A stretch of 64,000 nt of DNA from Ruegeria denitrificans (GTDB taxonomy: Bacteria; Pseudomonadota; Alphaproteobacteria; Rhodobacterales; Rhodobacteraceae), in assembly GCF_001458295.1 (NCBI RefSeq), contig NZ_CYUD01000010.1, positions 143,325 through 207,324 of the forward strand. The letters are read 5' to 3'. The position numbers were made by a program, and so were the translations under genes. Every line of letters begins with the position of its first letter. The first letter of the stretch is position 1. Of the stretch, positions 17,428 through 26,543 are shown piece by piece. The notes below the pieces were generated by a model. That model had not been told where the DNA came from. It saw only the letters and a list, made by a program, of their open reading frames with translations, and searched no databases.

Positions 17428-18296
17428 GCATGCCAGACATTTGGGGTATTGCCGCAATCCTCGCAAAGCTAGGGCTCTACATCGGCTTTGCGGGCTCCAC
17501 CGGGCTTATAATTATTAGTTGCCTCTATTCCGGCTTTGTCGCACCGATTAACCACGTGATGAAGCGCCAAGCTAGGGCCTTGGCGTGCCTTGCTCTCGCC
17601 GCAACAGTAGTTGGCTTCATGCTTCGTGGAGCCGCCTTAACGGGCGGGGTTGATGGCATGGTCGATGCAGAGATGCTTGGTCTACTTTGGCAGACATCCG
17701 TGGGCGACGCACTTGTTAAACGCCTTATAGGTGCAGTATTGATCCTTGTAGGGCTTTCTGTTTCTTGCTTTGGGCTATGGATCGCGCTGCTGGGTGGCAC
17801 AGTGGCTCTATGGTCTTTTGCGCAGATCGGTCACGTGCCAGAACTGGAGAGCTTTAGTGTCCAACTATTGCTCCTATTGCACCTGCTATGTGTAGCCTTC
17901 TGGGTGGGCATCTTTAGCCCGCTGCGGGGTTTGGCTCTCATGCCTGAACACCTTAAAAATGCTGCTGAATTAGGTCATAGGTTTGGGCAAACTGCTGCAT
18001 TGGTTGTGCCGACTTTAATCGGTGCGAGCCTCTGGATGGCTTGGTTGCTTGTCGGCAATCTCCATGGGCTCTTGTTCTCTGGCTACGGGCAGGCACTGTT
18101 GTTCAAAGTGTTTCTTGTGTCGCTGCTGATGATCCTCGCTGCTGCGAACAAGCTCCGATTTGTTCCGGCTATGCAAAATGGAGAGGCAAAGGCAGCGCAA
18201 CACCTAGCTCGATCCATCGAGATTGAGGCAATAATCGTATTAGTTGTGCTGGCGACCACGGCGACACTCACGAGCGTTCTAACGCTTCCGAATTAA
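17424..18296 (+). CDS. copD: CopD-type copper resistance membrane protein
   Basis: A 290-residue inner-membrane protein with about eight hydrophobic helices. HLLCVAFWVGIFSPLRGL and the following GQTAALVVPTLIGASLWMAWLLVG and GYGQALLFKVFLVSLLMILAAANK are the recognisable CopD core; conserved His in HLLCVAFWVG may contact copper. It is thought to move copper across the inner membrane in partnership with CopC. Translation is probably coupled to copC through the ATGA overlap. Confidence 0.87.
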   Translation: MSMPDIWGIAAILAKLGLYIGFAGSTGLIIISCLYSGFVAPINHVMKRQARALACLALAATVVGFMLRGAALTGGVDGMVDAEMLGLLWQTSVGDALVKRLIGAVLILVGLSVSCFGLWIALLGGTVALWSFAQIGHVPELESFSVQLLLLLHLLCVAFWVGIFSPLRGLALMPEHLKNAAELGHRFGQTAALVVPTLIGASLWMAWLLVGNLHGLLFSGYGQALLFKVFLVSLLMILAAANKLRFVPAMQNGEAKAAQHLARSIEIEAIIVLVVLATTATLTSVLTLPN

Positions 18297-18306
18297 GGTA
18301 GTAGAG

Positions 18307-18741
18307 ATGAGCAAACACCTACGTGCACTGGCTATATGCAGCATTGGCACCAGCGTCGCTGCAGATCATGAGTTGACAGATAGAGACCTTGCGAATGGGC
18401 AAGAACTCTACGCAGTGCACTGTGCTTCATGCCATGGAGTTGATCTGGAAGGCCAACCCAACTGGCAAGCACCCGATGATGACGGAGTGTTACCTGCACC
18501 ACCACATGACGTGACAGGGCACACATGGCACCACGATAACCAGCTACTCTTCGAATACACCAAACTAGGTGGCGCAGACACATTGGAAGCACGCGGTATT
18601 AAAGACTTCAACAGTGGCATGCCGGGCTTTAAGGGCATCCTGACTAACGAAGAAATATGGGACGTGCTGGCCTACATACGCTCCACTTGGCCAGACGATG
18701 TTCAGCAAATGCAGGCCAGTCGCAACCCTCCACACCAGTAA
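18307..18741 (+). CDS. Class I cytochrome c, secreted
   Basis: A 144-residue protein with a short signal peptide (residues 1-19, ending SVAA) and one CASCH motif (Cys39, Cys42, His43); Met105 in NSGMPGF is the probable axial ligand. It follows copD after ten bases and closes the copper block. Two monoheme cytochromes flanking copC-copD suggest electron transfer at the periplasmic face tied to copper redox state; this is inference. The block uses more A/T-rich and less biased codons than the neighbouring core genes, which fits recent acquisition. Confidence 0.85.
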   Translation: MSKHLRALAICSIGTSVAADHELTDRDLANGQELYAVHCASCHGVDLEGQPNWQAPDDDGVLPAPPHDVTGHTWHHDNQLLFEYTKLGGADTLEARGIKDFNSGMPGFKGILTNEEIWDVLAYIRSTWPDDVQQMQASRNPPHQ

Positions 18742-19008
18742 AAGACCGCAGTCTGGTGTAGATTTGGGAATACACAATTCAACGTAGCAGGTTATGCAAT
18801 TCTAAGTGTGACACTATGGTGAGACACACAGCAAGCCACCACACAACAATAATTTTTACTATCAGTGCATTAGGCTTTCGGCTGCGTTTCCCCTATGCTT
18901 TACCAAATCCTAGCAGTTCAACTAGATAGTATGCATTGGAGCGGAGCATCACAAGTTGAAGCTGCATACATATTTCTTGCTGCCCGGTCACAGCGTTTAC
19001 GTTGGCCG

Positions 19009-19932
19009 TTAAAGCGCGACAATGTGGCGATGTCCCGCTCCTCGGTCGAAATAAAACCGGCATTGGTTCGCGAATTTACTAACGATACGGCGCGGGTTGG
19101 TTTTATCGTACCCGAGCGCTAGCGACAATGGCGGCAATGCGTCCCGGATCGGCAAGGCGGCAAGTTGTTGACCTGCATAGCTGACGACCGTCAGAGGCAA
19201 CATGTTCAGAACGGCACAGCCGTGGCCGGCGCCAACAAGGCTGCGCACCATTTCGGTCGAGTTCACATATGCAATGGTCTGCGGGTCCTGCCCCGCGTCA
19301 CCAAACAGCCGCCGATAGTAATCCACCGCCGTCGGACGGTTCAACACGATGAGAGACTCTTGAGCCAAATCCCTAAGGCTTACGGTTTCCTGTTGGGCCA
19401 GCGGGTGATTTGATGCGGTCAGGCAATAGGCTGGCGCCTCGATCAGCACGTCAAAGGTGATCTGAGGAAGGGCAGCATCAGAAACAAACAAGATGGCGTC
19501 GAACTTGCCGGCAAGCAGCCCCTCTTGCGCGCTGTCATTGTCGCACTCTTCCAGATACAGCGTGATCTGATCATCCGGCTTCATCAAAGATGTCAGGATC
19601 TCTGGCAGAAACGCCGGCGCGACCGGAGCATAATAGCCAACCCGCAACGTGCCCTTCATCGCCTGTTTGAGTTCCGCGCCTTCCTCCATCACTGCAGCGT
19701 ATTCCTCAAGAAGATGCGAGAACTTTCGATTGAGGACCCTGCCGCTGGCGGTGGCGGTGATCCCACGTGATCGAAACCGATTGATCAGCTTAAGCTGAAA
19801 CTGATCCTCAATCTTGTCGATTGCAGCCGATACGGCGGATGCCGCCACGTTTAGTTCATCCGCCGCCTTTGAGATGCTGCCCAGTGACACAGCGGTCGTG
19901 AAATACCGCATGGATTGGAAAGAAACGCTCAT
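19009..19932 (-). CDS. LysR-family regulator
   Basis: A 307-residue LysR protein: the winged helix-turn-helix covers about residues 3-62 (YFTTAVSLGSISKAADELNV, then AASAVSAAIDKIED) and the effector domain follows from residue 90 (GTLRVGYYAPVAPAFLPEIL). It diverges from the sterol-desaturase-type gene with about 100 bases between the starts. An AGAGGA ribosome site precedes ATG 19932. It probably controls the desaturase gene; the inducer is unknown. Confidence 0.88.
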   Translation of the reverse strand: MSVSFQSMRYFTTAVSLGSISKAADELNVAASAVSAAIDKIEDQFQLKLINRFRSRGITATASGRVLNRKFSHLLEEYAAVMEEGAELKQAMKGTLRVGYYAPVAPAFLPEILTSLMKPDDQITLYLEECDNDSAQEGLLAGKFDAILFVSDAALPQITFDVLIEAPAYCLTASNHPLAQQETVSLRDLAQESLIVLNRPTAVDYYRRLFGDAGQDPQTIAYVNSTEMVRSLVGAGHGCAVLNMLPLTVVSYAGQQLAALPIRDALPPLSLALGYDKTNPRRIVSKFANQCRFYFDRGAGHRHIVAL

Positions 19933-20033
19933 AGTTCCTCTAATAATCAGATGTAGATTATCACATCTTTCTGTTTTTCACAGGAAAGACATCGTGTCAA
20001 AGTCAACGTGAAATTCAATTGCAGGGATAACCC

Positions 20034-21014
20034 ATGTCCAATGAGCGGCTAAAGGGCTGGAATCATCAACCTGAAGTGCCATTAAAAGTGTCGCCGGTAT
20101 TCACCTGGCCCCTGAACCCGATCACTATTGCAAAATGGTTTTTGAACTCGTGGTTCCTGATCACAGAAAAGCTGATCATCGTTGGGATTGCGTTTGCAAG
20201 CTACTACTGGTTTCAGCCGCCTCTTGAGGACAGCAAGACTTTCGCCTTTGGCTGGATCGCCCAGATGTATGTGCGAAACATGCTGCTGGCGCTAGGGGTC
20301 GGCGGGGCGCTACATCTGTGGTTCTACACTTTCTCGGCGCAAGGCAAGAAACTGAAATATGACCCCCGCCCATTGATGGTGAATGGCAGGCAGTTCACCT
20401 TGGGCGGCCAGGTGCGAGACAACATGTTCTGGACACTGGGTAGCGGAGTGTTCATCTGGACCGGATATGAAGTGGTTCTGTTCTGGGCGCTGGCCAATGG
20501 TTACATGCCGATGATCACGTGGGCCGCGAACCCGGTCTGGTACGTCGCGCTGTTCTTCCTGATACCGATCTGGGAAAGCTTCTATTTCTACCTCATCCAC
20601 CGGGCGATCCACATCCCGTTCCTCTACAAACACATCCACTATCTACACCATCGCAACATCAACGTGGGCCCTTGGTCGGGAATGGCACAGCACCCTATTG
20701 AGCAGATGATTTTTCTGGGGTCGGTGTTCGTTCATCTTATCGTCGGGGCAAACCCGGTGCACATTCTGTTCCATCTGCAATATTACTTCCTGACTGCTAT
20801 GACGACGCATACGGGGTTTCAGGGTTTGCTGGTCAATGACAAGGAACGTCTGGCGCTTGGCACGTTCCACCACCAGATGCATCACCGGTATTTCGAGTGC
20901 AATTACGGCAGCCTAGAAATTCCGATGGATAAGTGGTTCGGCACGTTCCACGACGGCACAGTCAAGGCGAACGAGCGTATGCAGGAACGTCGCAAAAGGA
21001 TCATGGGTAAATAA
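20034..21014 (+). CDS. Sterol desaturase / fatty-acid hydroxylase family di-iron membrane protein
   Basis: A 326-residue integral membrane protein with about four to five helices and the histidine clusters of the family: HRAIH, HIHYLHH, then HHQMHH near the C-terminus. These ligate a di-iron centre that hydroxylates or desaturates lipid-type substrates. Substrate (fatty acid, sterol-like or other lipid) cannot be determined. It stands alone behind a divergent LysR regulator, so expression is probably inducible. The start at 20034 has AGGGA upstream. Confidence 0.87.
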   Translation: MSNERLKGWNHQPEVPLKVSPVFTWPLNPITIAKWFLNSWFLITEKLIIVGIAFASYYWFQPPLEDSKTFAFGWIAQMYVRNMLLALGVGGALHLWFYTFSAQGKKLKYDPRPLMVNGRQFTLGGQVRDNMFWTLGSGVFIWTGYEVVLFWALANGYMPMITWAANPVWYVALFFLIPIWESFYFYLIHRAIHIPFLYKHIHYLHHRNINVGPWSGMAQHPIEQMIFLGSVFVHLIVGANPVHILFHLQYYFLTAMTTHTGFQGLLVNDKERLALGTFHHQMHHRYFECNYGSLEIPMDKWFGTFHDGTVKANERMQERRKRIMGK

Positions 21015-21456
21015 CAGAGGCGACCATCATAATCCTGAACGCGCCCGTTACGCTCAAGCTGTGCCCGTTACGCATTTCCAATACGACTTGTCCTGGAGCA
21101 AGCATGCCGGCGTCACCGAGGTGTTAGCATGTGAAGGCATCCCCGTGATCTGCCGCGTCGGGCTGGTTTCCCCATAACGGCTGGTGCCCGTACTGCGCAG
21201 ACCACGTCTATTCTGTGCTTGTGCTGATCTTACGACCTGTCAAGCGCATTTGGAGCGGCCCTTTTTGCGCCAACTTGCTCAATTCACTCTAGGTTTGAAT
21301 AAGCCCGGGGTTTTCCATATTTCGCACCTCAGGCTTTTCCAGCATGGCAACAAATCCCTGCGTCAATAGAAAAGAATTCCGACGGATCGCACGCACGGGT
21401 TTGTGCCTGCGTGATGTATAATCAGAAAGTCACACTGGGATAGTTGAACGAGGCAA
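21015..21456. other. Spacer without a recognisable gene
   Basis: Nothing certain is seen. Bases about 21034-21177 read as an uninterrupted coding-like stretch without start codon (HFQYDLSWSKHAGV, then VTEV-like and GIPVICRVGLVSP, then stop), possibly a gene remnant. It includes an 11-base direct repeat GCCCGTTACGC at 21043 and 21063. Confidence 0.35.
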
Positions 21457-21963
21457 TCAATTGATCCGAGCCGAAGCTGCCAATGCGCCAACCAGTGCAT
21501 TCTGAATCTCGCCGGGAAATTCTCGCCCCTTTTCATGCAGCCCTGCAGCAACCCAGCCCACCGTATGCCCCCGGCTGCCAATGTCGTTCGCCCGCACCAC
21601 CACAGGAGACGGTTGCGTGTCACTGACCAGCGCCATCGACCGCTCAATCTCACCTTCTGTCAGCACCATTTTGACCGCGCTGAATATATCCACGGACACC
21701 TGCAGAGTTTGATGTTCCAGACGATGCGCAGCGTCCGTTAACAAACGGGTGCAAAAAGCAGACAGGAAATACCAGCGAAAGATAGAATACACCCGATCCT
21801 GCAATCCACCTTGCACGGCCGCTCCATCAATGGCGGTGCGGGCAATCTGCTCAAACGCGGCTTCGGCGGCTTTGGATGCCTGACAAATCTGCCGCTCACG
21901 CTTTGCGATCGAGATGACACGCGGTGCAATCTCTACTGCAGCTTCGTGAGATTCCAAGTTCAT
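21457..21963 (-). CDS. Uncharacterised 168-residue protein
   Basis: The frame has an excellent ribosome site (GGAGG six bases before ATG 21963) and normal codon use, so the gene is probably real. The protein is mostly helical by composition, with no signal peptide or clear membrane helix. Segments such as KRERQICQASKAAEAAFEQIARTA and EGEIERSMALVSD match nothing I recognise. It stands isolated between two spacers of over 400 bases, convergent with the desaturase-type gene. No function is proposed. Confidence 0.65.
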   Translation of the reverse strand: MNLESHEAAVEIAPRVISIAKRERQICQASKAAEAAFEQIARTAIDGAAVQGGLQDRVYSIFRWYFLSAFCTRLLTDAAHRLEHQTLQVSVDIFSAVKMVLTEGEIERSMALVSDTQPSPVVVRANDIGSRGHTVGWVAAGLHEKGREFPGEIQNALVGALAASARIN

Positions 21964-22508
21964 GAAAGTCCTCCAACACTAAGGTCTGATGAGGACATGG
22001 AAATTCTTAAAGAAATCTGATTGTGATTTAACGCCATAATTCGCCGATATCATCCCATAGTTGGCGCAAGATAAATGCCATGGTCGACCATTTAGCACAA
22101 ACATATATAGTCAGAAGAGAATAAAATTCGGCTCATATGTTAAAAAAGTACACATTAAGAATTTGGGCCCGCTTAGCATTCTCGGCCAAAAGATACATAC
22201 ATCTGACACGATCTTGTAAAAGTTATGCCCATTTCCGCATCTAAGAATAGTCAATCCTGCTAATCAGTTTACGAGTTTGAATTTAACGAGGGGGTACGAG
22301 CGGGATCAAGGGGGTGAGCGCCTGACCAGCCGGGCTCGCCTACGGACAGAGCTGCTCCCCCCGCCGCCTATGATCTGTTGATCCCCACCAAGAAACATGT
22401 CCAAGGCGGGTCTTTTCTGATCAAGCAGTTCTGGCCTTCAACGGTAAAAGGCCTAATATTCGGATGAGGAAAGCTCATCCGACCTCAGGCACTGCTTCGC
22501 GGATTTTC
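21964..22508. other. AT-rich spacer with repeat motifs
   Basis: No gene is supported. The first 300 bases are clearly AT-rich and probably hold the promoter of the 168-residue gene. A 15-base string ACGAGGGGGTACGAG lies at 22286-22300 and recurs with one change at 34233. Bases about 22365-22466 read as a short open stretch (DLLIPTKKHVQGGSF) that may be a gene remnant. Confidence 0.4.
22461..22481. promoter_or_regulatory. Perfect inverted repeat ahead of the LysR gene
   Basis: CGGATGAG (22461-22468) and CTCATCCG (22474-22481) form a perfect 8-base inverted repeat around a 5-base loop, 28 bases before the preferred LysR start and overlapping an earlier in-frame ATG at 22464. It could be an autoregulatory site or a translation-modulating hairpin. 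No T-run follows, so it is not a normal terminator. Confidence 0.4.
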
Positions 22509-23414
22509 ATGTCTAGACGCCACTATAACCTGCCCCCCCTGACCACATTGTCCGCGTTTGAAGCCGCCGCGCGGCATCTAAGCTTCAAAAACGCAGCCGA
22601 GGAACTGTCGGTTACGCCGGGCGCGGTCAGCCATCAAATCAAGGCGCTTGAAAGCGATCTGGACACTACCCTGTTCCAACGCAAACATCGCGGCGTCGAT
22701 CTGACCGAGGATGGCCAGGCCCTGTATGAGGCGCTGTCTGCTTCGTTCGGGCGTATCTCGAAAGTGCTGACCACGATCCGTGACCGCAAATCAGGTGGCA
22801 AGGTCACGGTTGGATCGACAACAGCGGTGGCGGCATTGTGGCTATCACCAGCGTTGATCCGATTCTGGCGAGAAATGCCAAATGTCAACGTGGATCAACT
22901 GACGCAGGATCAACCCTTTCGAAATCGGCCGGATGTAGATTTTTTCATCCGTTACGGACGCGAGGCCGATACCAGCCTGCCGCATACTCCTCTGTATCGC
23001 GATTACCTGATCCCTGTGGCCAGCCCTGAAATCGCCGCCCGCTTGGAGGGTGCCAGCCTTGAAATGCTGGCATCCGAGCGTCTGATCCATATGGCTTGGG
23101 AAGACCCCAGTTGGATCACCTGGCCAGAATGGTTCCAGCATCTGGGATACACCGGCACCATTCCGGTTGAATCCCGTGTGAACAGCTATTCCGTCGCTCT
23201 GCAACTGGCGCGCAAGGGGGCCGGGCTAACATTGTGCTGGAAACGCCTGACCCAGCCTTTGCTACAATCGGGTAAATTGGTGACTATTGGCCCGCACGGC
23301 CTGACCGCGCCCAGCCTGTTCTACCTTGTTGGCCGCCCGGACGAAGAGCTTTCGGGCAACGCCCGCGCCCTGAAAACATGGATCGTTCAAGAGGTTCAAG
23401 ACGGTTCGGTTTAG
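22509..23414 (+). CDS. LysR-family regulator, GcvA-like
   Basis: About 301 residues. YNLPPLTTLSAFEAAARHLSF and AAEELSVTPGAVSHQIKALE form the winged helix-turn-helix of the GcvA branch, followed by an effector domain (GKVTVGSTTAVAALWLSPAL). The frame also opens at ATG 22464, but the family normally begins a few residues before the LPPL motif, so ATG 22509 is preferred. It precedes the Rieske oxygenase gene on the same strand by 99 bases and is the likely regulator of the cluster to 27518. Confidence 0.87.
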   Translation: MSRRHYNLPPLTTLSAFEAAARHLSFKNAAEELSVTPGAVSHQIKALESDLDTTLFQRKHRGVDLTEDGQALYEALSASFGRISKVLTTIRDRKSGGKVTVGSTTAVAALWLSPALIRFWREMPNVNVDQLTQDQPFRNRPDVDFFIRYGREADTSLPHTPLYRDYLIPVASPEIAARLEGASLEMLASERLIHMAWEDPSWITWPEWFQHLGYTGTIPVESRVNSYSVALQLARKGAGLTLCWKRLTQPLLQSGKLVTIGPHGLTAPSLFYLVGRPDEELSGNARALKTWIVQEVQDGSV

Positions 23415-23513
23415 CTCAGATCATCTAGTGGTGAGGATTTCTGGTATTGAGAAAAGACCACCCAAGCCTCCAATAGGGACAGGAAAGCATCCAGCAACCT
23501 TCAGGAGAGCCCG

Positions 23514-24668
23514 ATGAACAAGCACAGCGCTCTGTCATCCGTTCTGGCCGATGTGACCGTCGCAAACGGCCTACCGAATGAACACTATATCGACCCGGCC
23601 ATCTTTGCCGAAGAAAAACGCTCGGTCCTTTATGCCACTTGGTCCGGGATCGGGTTTGGTCTGGATGTCCCCGAGAAAGGCGATGCCAAACCGGTCGATT
23701 TTTTGGGCATGCCCCTGTTGATTGTCCGTGACCGTGATGGAGAGATCGGCGTATTCCAGAACACATGCCGCCACCGCGGCATGATCCTTGTGGATGCGCC
23801 CCGTAAGATCGAAGGCGCGATCCGCTGCCCCTATCACAGCTGGTGCTACAGCCTGAAAGGTGAATTGCGCGCCACCCCGCATGTGGGCGGCCCCGGCCAG
23901 AACAAGCATGAAAACGTCAAACACGAAGAGCTGGGGTTGATGCCTGTCCGTTCGCATGTGTGGCGCGATGTGATCTTTGTGAACGTAGACGGCAACGCGC
24001 CAGACTTTCAAGACGCCCACGGCGCCCTGTTGGAGCGGTGGAAGGAATTCGAACAACCCCTGCATGACGGCGGTGAGATGGCCTCGTTCAAGCTGGAGGT
24101 CAAAACCAATTGGAAACTGGCGGTCGAGAACTATTGCGAAAGCTACCACCTGCCTTGGGTGCATCCCGGTCTGAACAGCTATTCCCGGCTGGAAGACCAT
24201 TATAATATCGAGGCCCGCGGGCACTATTCCGGTCAGGGTACGCTGGTTTACAGACAGTTAAAGGATCAGGACGGGGCGACCTTTCCTGATTTCGAAGGCC
24301 TGAGTGATAAGTGGGATGAAGGCGCGGAATACGTAGCCCTATACCCAAACGTTCTGTTTGGGGTGCAGCGTGACCATGCCTTTGCCATCATCCTTGAGCC
24401 AGTCGATCACGAACATACCGTCGAACATGTCAGACTGCACTACGCCAAAAGCGTTGAGGACACGCCGCAGTTGGACGGGCTTCGCACAACGAACGCGCAA
24501 CAGTGGCGGGCCATATTCGAAGAGGACGTGTTTGTGGTCGAAGGAATGCAAAAGGGCCGCCACGGGGTGCTGTTCGATGGCGGGCGGTTCTCTCCGGCAA
24601 TGGACGGGCCGACGCATAACTTCCACCATTGGATCGCAACCCAAGTCGAAAATGGGCGCGCGGAATAG
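23514..24668 (+). CDS. Rieske non-heme iron oxygenase, alpha subunit type
   Basis: A 384-residue cytoplasmic protein. The Rieske [2Fe-2S] ligands are Cys85-x-His87 (CRHRG) and Cys105-x2-His108 (CPYHSWCY). The catalytic half contains NWKLAVENYCESYHLPWVHP (about 197-216), carrying two His ligands of the mononuclear iron. The type resembles choline/carnitine/glycine-betaine monooxygenases and related demethylases as much as aromatic ring dioxygenases. A reductase partner is not encoded nearby, so electrons must come from elsewhere. ATG 23514 follows AGGAG. The substrate is unknown; neighbours encode a Baeyer-Villiger monooxygenase and a hydrolase. Confidence 0.88.
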   Translation: MNKHSALSSVLADVTVANGLPNEHYIDPAIFAEEKRSVLYATWSGIGFGLDVPEKGDAKPVDFLGMPLLIVRDRDGEIGVFQNTCRHRGMILVDAPRKIEGAIRCPYHSWCYSLKGELRATPHVGGPGQNKHENVKHEELGLMPVRSHVWRDVIFVNVDGNAPDFQDAHGALLERWKEFEQPLHDGGEMASFKLEVKTNWKLAVENYCESYHLPWVHPGLNSYSRLEDHYNIEARGHYSGQGTLVYRQLKDQDGATFPDFEGLSDKWDEGAEYVALYPNVLFGVQRDHAFAIILEPVDHEHTVEHVRLHYAKSVEDTPQLDGLRTTNAQQWRAIFEEDVFVVEGMQKGRHGVLFDGGRFSPAMDGPTHNFHHWIATQVENGRAE

Positions 24669-24700
24669 CGCCGTGGTCAGCCCATCTGGCGAGAGGCCCA

Positions 24701-24940
24701 ATGGAAAAACATGAGTTGGATCAGCTGCTGCTAAAGGCCCACGAACAAGGTGATCAGCCAGCCTTGATCCGCTTCTACACAATGGCTGCGGATGAACGTG
24801 AAGCGGCGCAGGATATCGACGCCGCCTGTTTTTATCTGACTCATGCGTTTGTGTTCGCGCTGGAATCCGGCGCGCCCGAGGCGGATGCCCTGAATGCACG
24901 ACTCGTCGCCCAGGGTCGGGCGCATCGTCTGGAATTCTAA
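24701..24940 (+). CDS. Small helical protein between oxygenase genes
   Basis: A 79-residue acidic, helix-rich protein (MEKHELDQLLLKAHEQGDQ, then a repeat-like ALIRFYTMAADEREAAQDIDAACFYLTHAFVFALESG). The pattern is reminiscent of a single tetratricopeptide-like helical unit. GAGAGG precedes ATG 24701, and the gene lies 32 bases after the Rieske gene and 129 bases before the monooxygenase. It is likely a real member of the cluster, possibly a scaffold or partner. No function is known to me. Confidence 0.7.
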   Translation: MEKHELDQLLLKAHEQGDQPALIRFYTMAADEREAAQDIDAACFYLTHAFVFALESGAPEADALNARLVAQGRAHRLEF

Positions 24941-25069
24941 GATCAGCTGCGCATCCGAGCGATGCGGTCCAGACCGTCCTAACCGCATCTGACCCCACGG
25001 GAAGCTGTTCACACGTCCCTCTGGTTCTATAGTCAAAGCACCATCACAGTCGCTTTGGAGGGGGCGTGC

Positions 25070-26542
25070 ATGAAACATAGCACGAATATGCTGATCGTTG
25101 GTGCCGGGTTCTCGGGGCTGGTCATGGCAATCGAGGCGCGCAAACGCGGGATCAGCGATATCGCCATCCTTGAGAAAGCGGGCGATATCGGCGGCACATG
25201 GCGCGAAAACACCTATCCCGGCGTGGCATGCGACATCCCTTCGCATCTGTATTCAATGGCCACGCATCTGAACCCGAACTGGAGCCGCGCCTATGCTGGT
25301 GGGGCCGAGATTCAGGCGTATCTGCAAAAGGTCTGCCGGGATGAGGGCCTGTACGATCTGTGTCATTTCCACCAGCAACTAAAATCCGCGCGCTGGGACG
25401 GCGAAAGATGGCAGGTGGAAACCGAAGACGGGCGGCACTGGACTGCGCGCTTTCTGGTCTCGGCTATTGGGGCTTTGCACCTGCCTGACGTGCCCGACAT
25501 ACCGGGTGCCGACAGCTTCCCCGGCCCCGCGTTCCATTCGGCCGAGTGGGATCACGACGTGGTTCTTGCGGGCAAGCGCATCGCAGTGGTCGGCACCGGC
25601 GCATCGGCCGTTCAGTTTGTGCCCGAAATTGCGAAAACGGCGGCTCAAGTCACCATCTTTCAACGGACAGCGCCCTATGTCCTGCCACGCCCAGACGGGC
25701 CAATCGCGCCCTGGGTGCGCACACTCTATAACCTCATCCCGCTTCTGCCCCGGATACGGCGCAAGCTGGTCTACATGATATTTGAATACCGCCACCGGGT
25801 GTTTCGCGGCGAGGAACGGATGGTCAACTTTGCCATGAAGATGTGGCGCAACGGGCTGGATAAAGCGATCACCGACCCTGTGCAACGCGAACGCCTGACC
25901 CCGGATTACAGGATCGGATGCAAACGTATCCTCAGTTCGAATGACTGGTACACAGCCCTCGCGCGGGACAACGTGACGGTCATTCCACACGGGGTGGCGA
26001 CGATCGAAGGAGATCAGATCATCGCGACGGATGGCAGCCGTGTTCAGGCCGACGTACTGATCTGGGGCACTGGTTTTCATGTGACTGACGTGGTCGAGCG
26101 TTTGGACATCACCGGAACCGATGGCGTGACCCTGCGCGACGTCTGGGCCGAAGGTATGCAGGCCAATCTGGGCACCGCCATTGCAGGCCTTCCGAACTTC
26201 TTTATCCTGTTGGGACCGCATACCGGATTAGGTCATAACTCGGTCGTGCTGATGATCGAAGCGCAGGTTCGTCATATCGGTCGGGTGCTGGATCAGATGC
26301 AGCGCGACAGCTTGCACGCCATCACACCTGACGCTGCGAAACAGGCGGCTTTTACGCAGGAAATGCGGGACCGCCACTCAGACAGTGTCTGGCAGGCGGG
26401 GGGCTGTACATCGTGGTACCAGGATGCCCAGGGCCGCAACACAACGCTTTGGCCCGGCACTGTATCCGAGTATGAAAAGCGCATGGCCCAATCCGGGCTA
26501 GAGCAATATCACCCTGCCCCACCCCAAGGCGGAGACCGTTGA
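25070..26542 (+). CDS. Flavin-containing Baeyer-Villiger-type monooxygenase
   Basis: A 490-residue FAD/NADPH enzyme. The FAD-binding GAGFSG is at residues 11-16, the NADPH-binding VGTGASA at about 174-180, and between them FPGPAFHSAEWD (about 150-161) fits the type I Baeyer-Villiger fingerprint FxGxxxHxxxW. The EKAGDIGGTWRENTYPGVACD segment is typical as well. Such enzymes insert oxygen next to a ketone carbonyl, giving an ester or lactone. ATG 25070 has a GGAGGGGG upstream. The hydrolase gene starts one base after its stop, so ester product and hydrolase are plausibly linked. Confidence 0.9.
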   Translation: MKHSTNMLIVGAGFSGLVMAIEARKRGISDIAILEKAGDIGGTWRENTYPGVACDIPSHLYSMATHLNPNWSRAYAGGAEIQAYLQKVCRDEGLYDLCHFHQQLKSARWDGERWQVETEDGRHWTARFLVSAIGALHLPDVPDIPGADSFPGPAFHSAEWDHDVVLAGKRIAVVGTGASAVQFVPEIAKTAAQVTIFQRTAPYVLPRPDGPIAPWVRTLYNLIPLLPRIRRKLVYMIFEYRHRVFRGEERMVNFAMKMWRNGLDKAITDPVQRERLTPDYRIGCKRILSSNDWYTALARDNVTVIPHGVATIEGDQIIATDGSRVQADVLIWGTGFHVTDVVERLDITGTDGVTLRDVWAEGMQANLGTAIAGLPNFFILLGPHTGLGHNSVVLMIEAQVRHIGRVLDQMQRDSLHAITPDAAKQAAFTQEMRDRHSDSVWQAGGCTSWYQDAQGRNTTLWPGTVSEYEKRMAQSGLEQYHPAPPQGGDR

Positions 26543-26543
26543 A

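Noticed and set aside
25379..26221. 280-codon frame opposite the Baeyer-Villiger monooxygenase
   Set aside because: Shadow of a well-supported gene.
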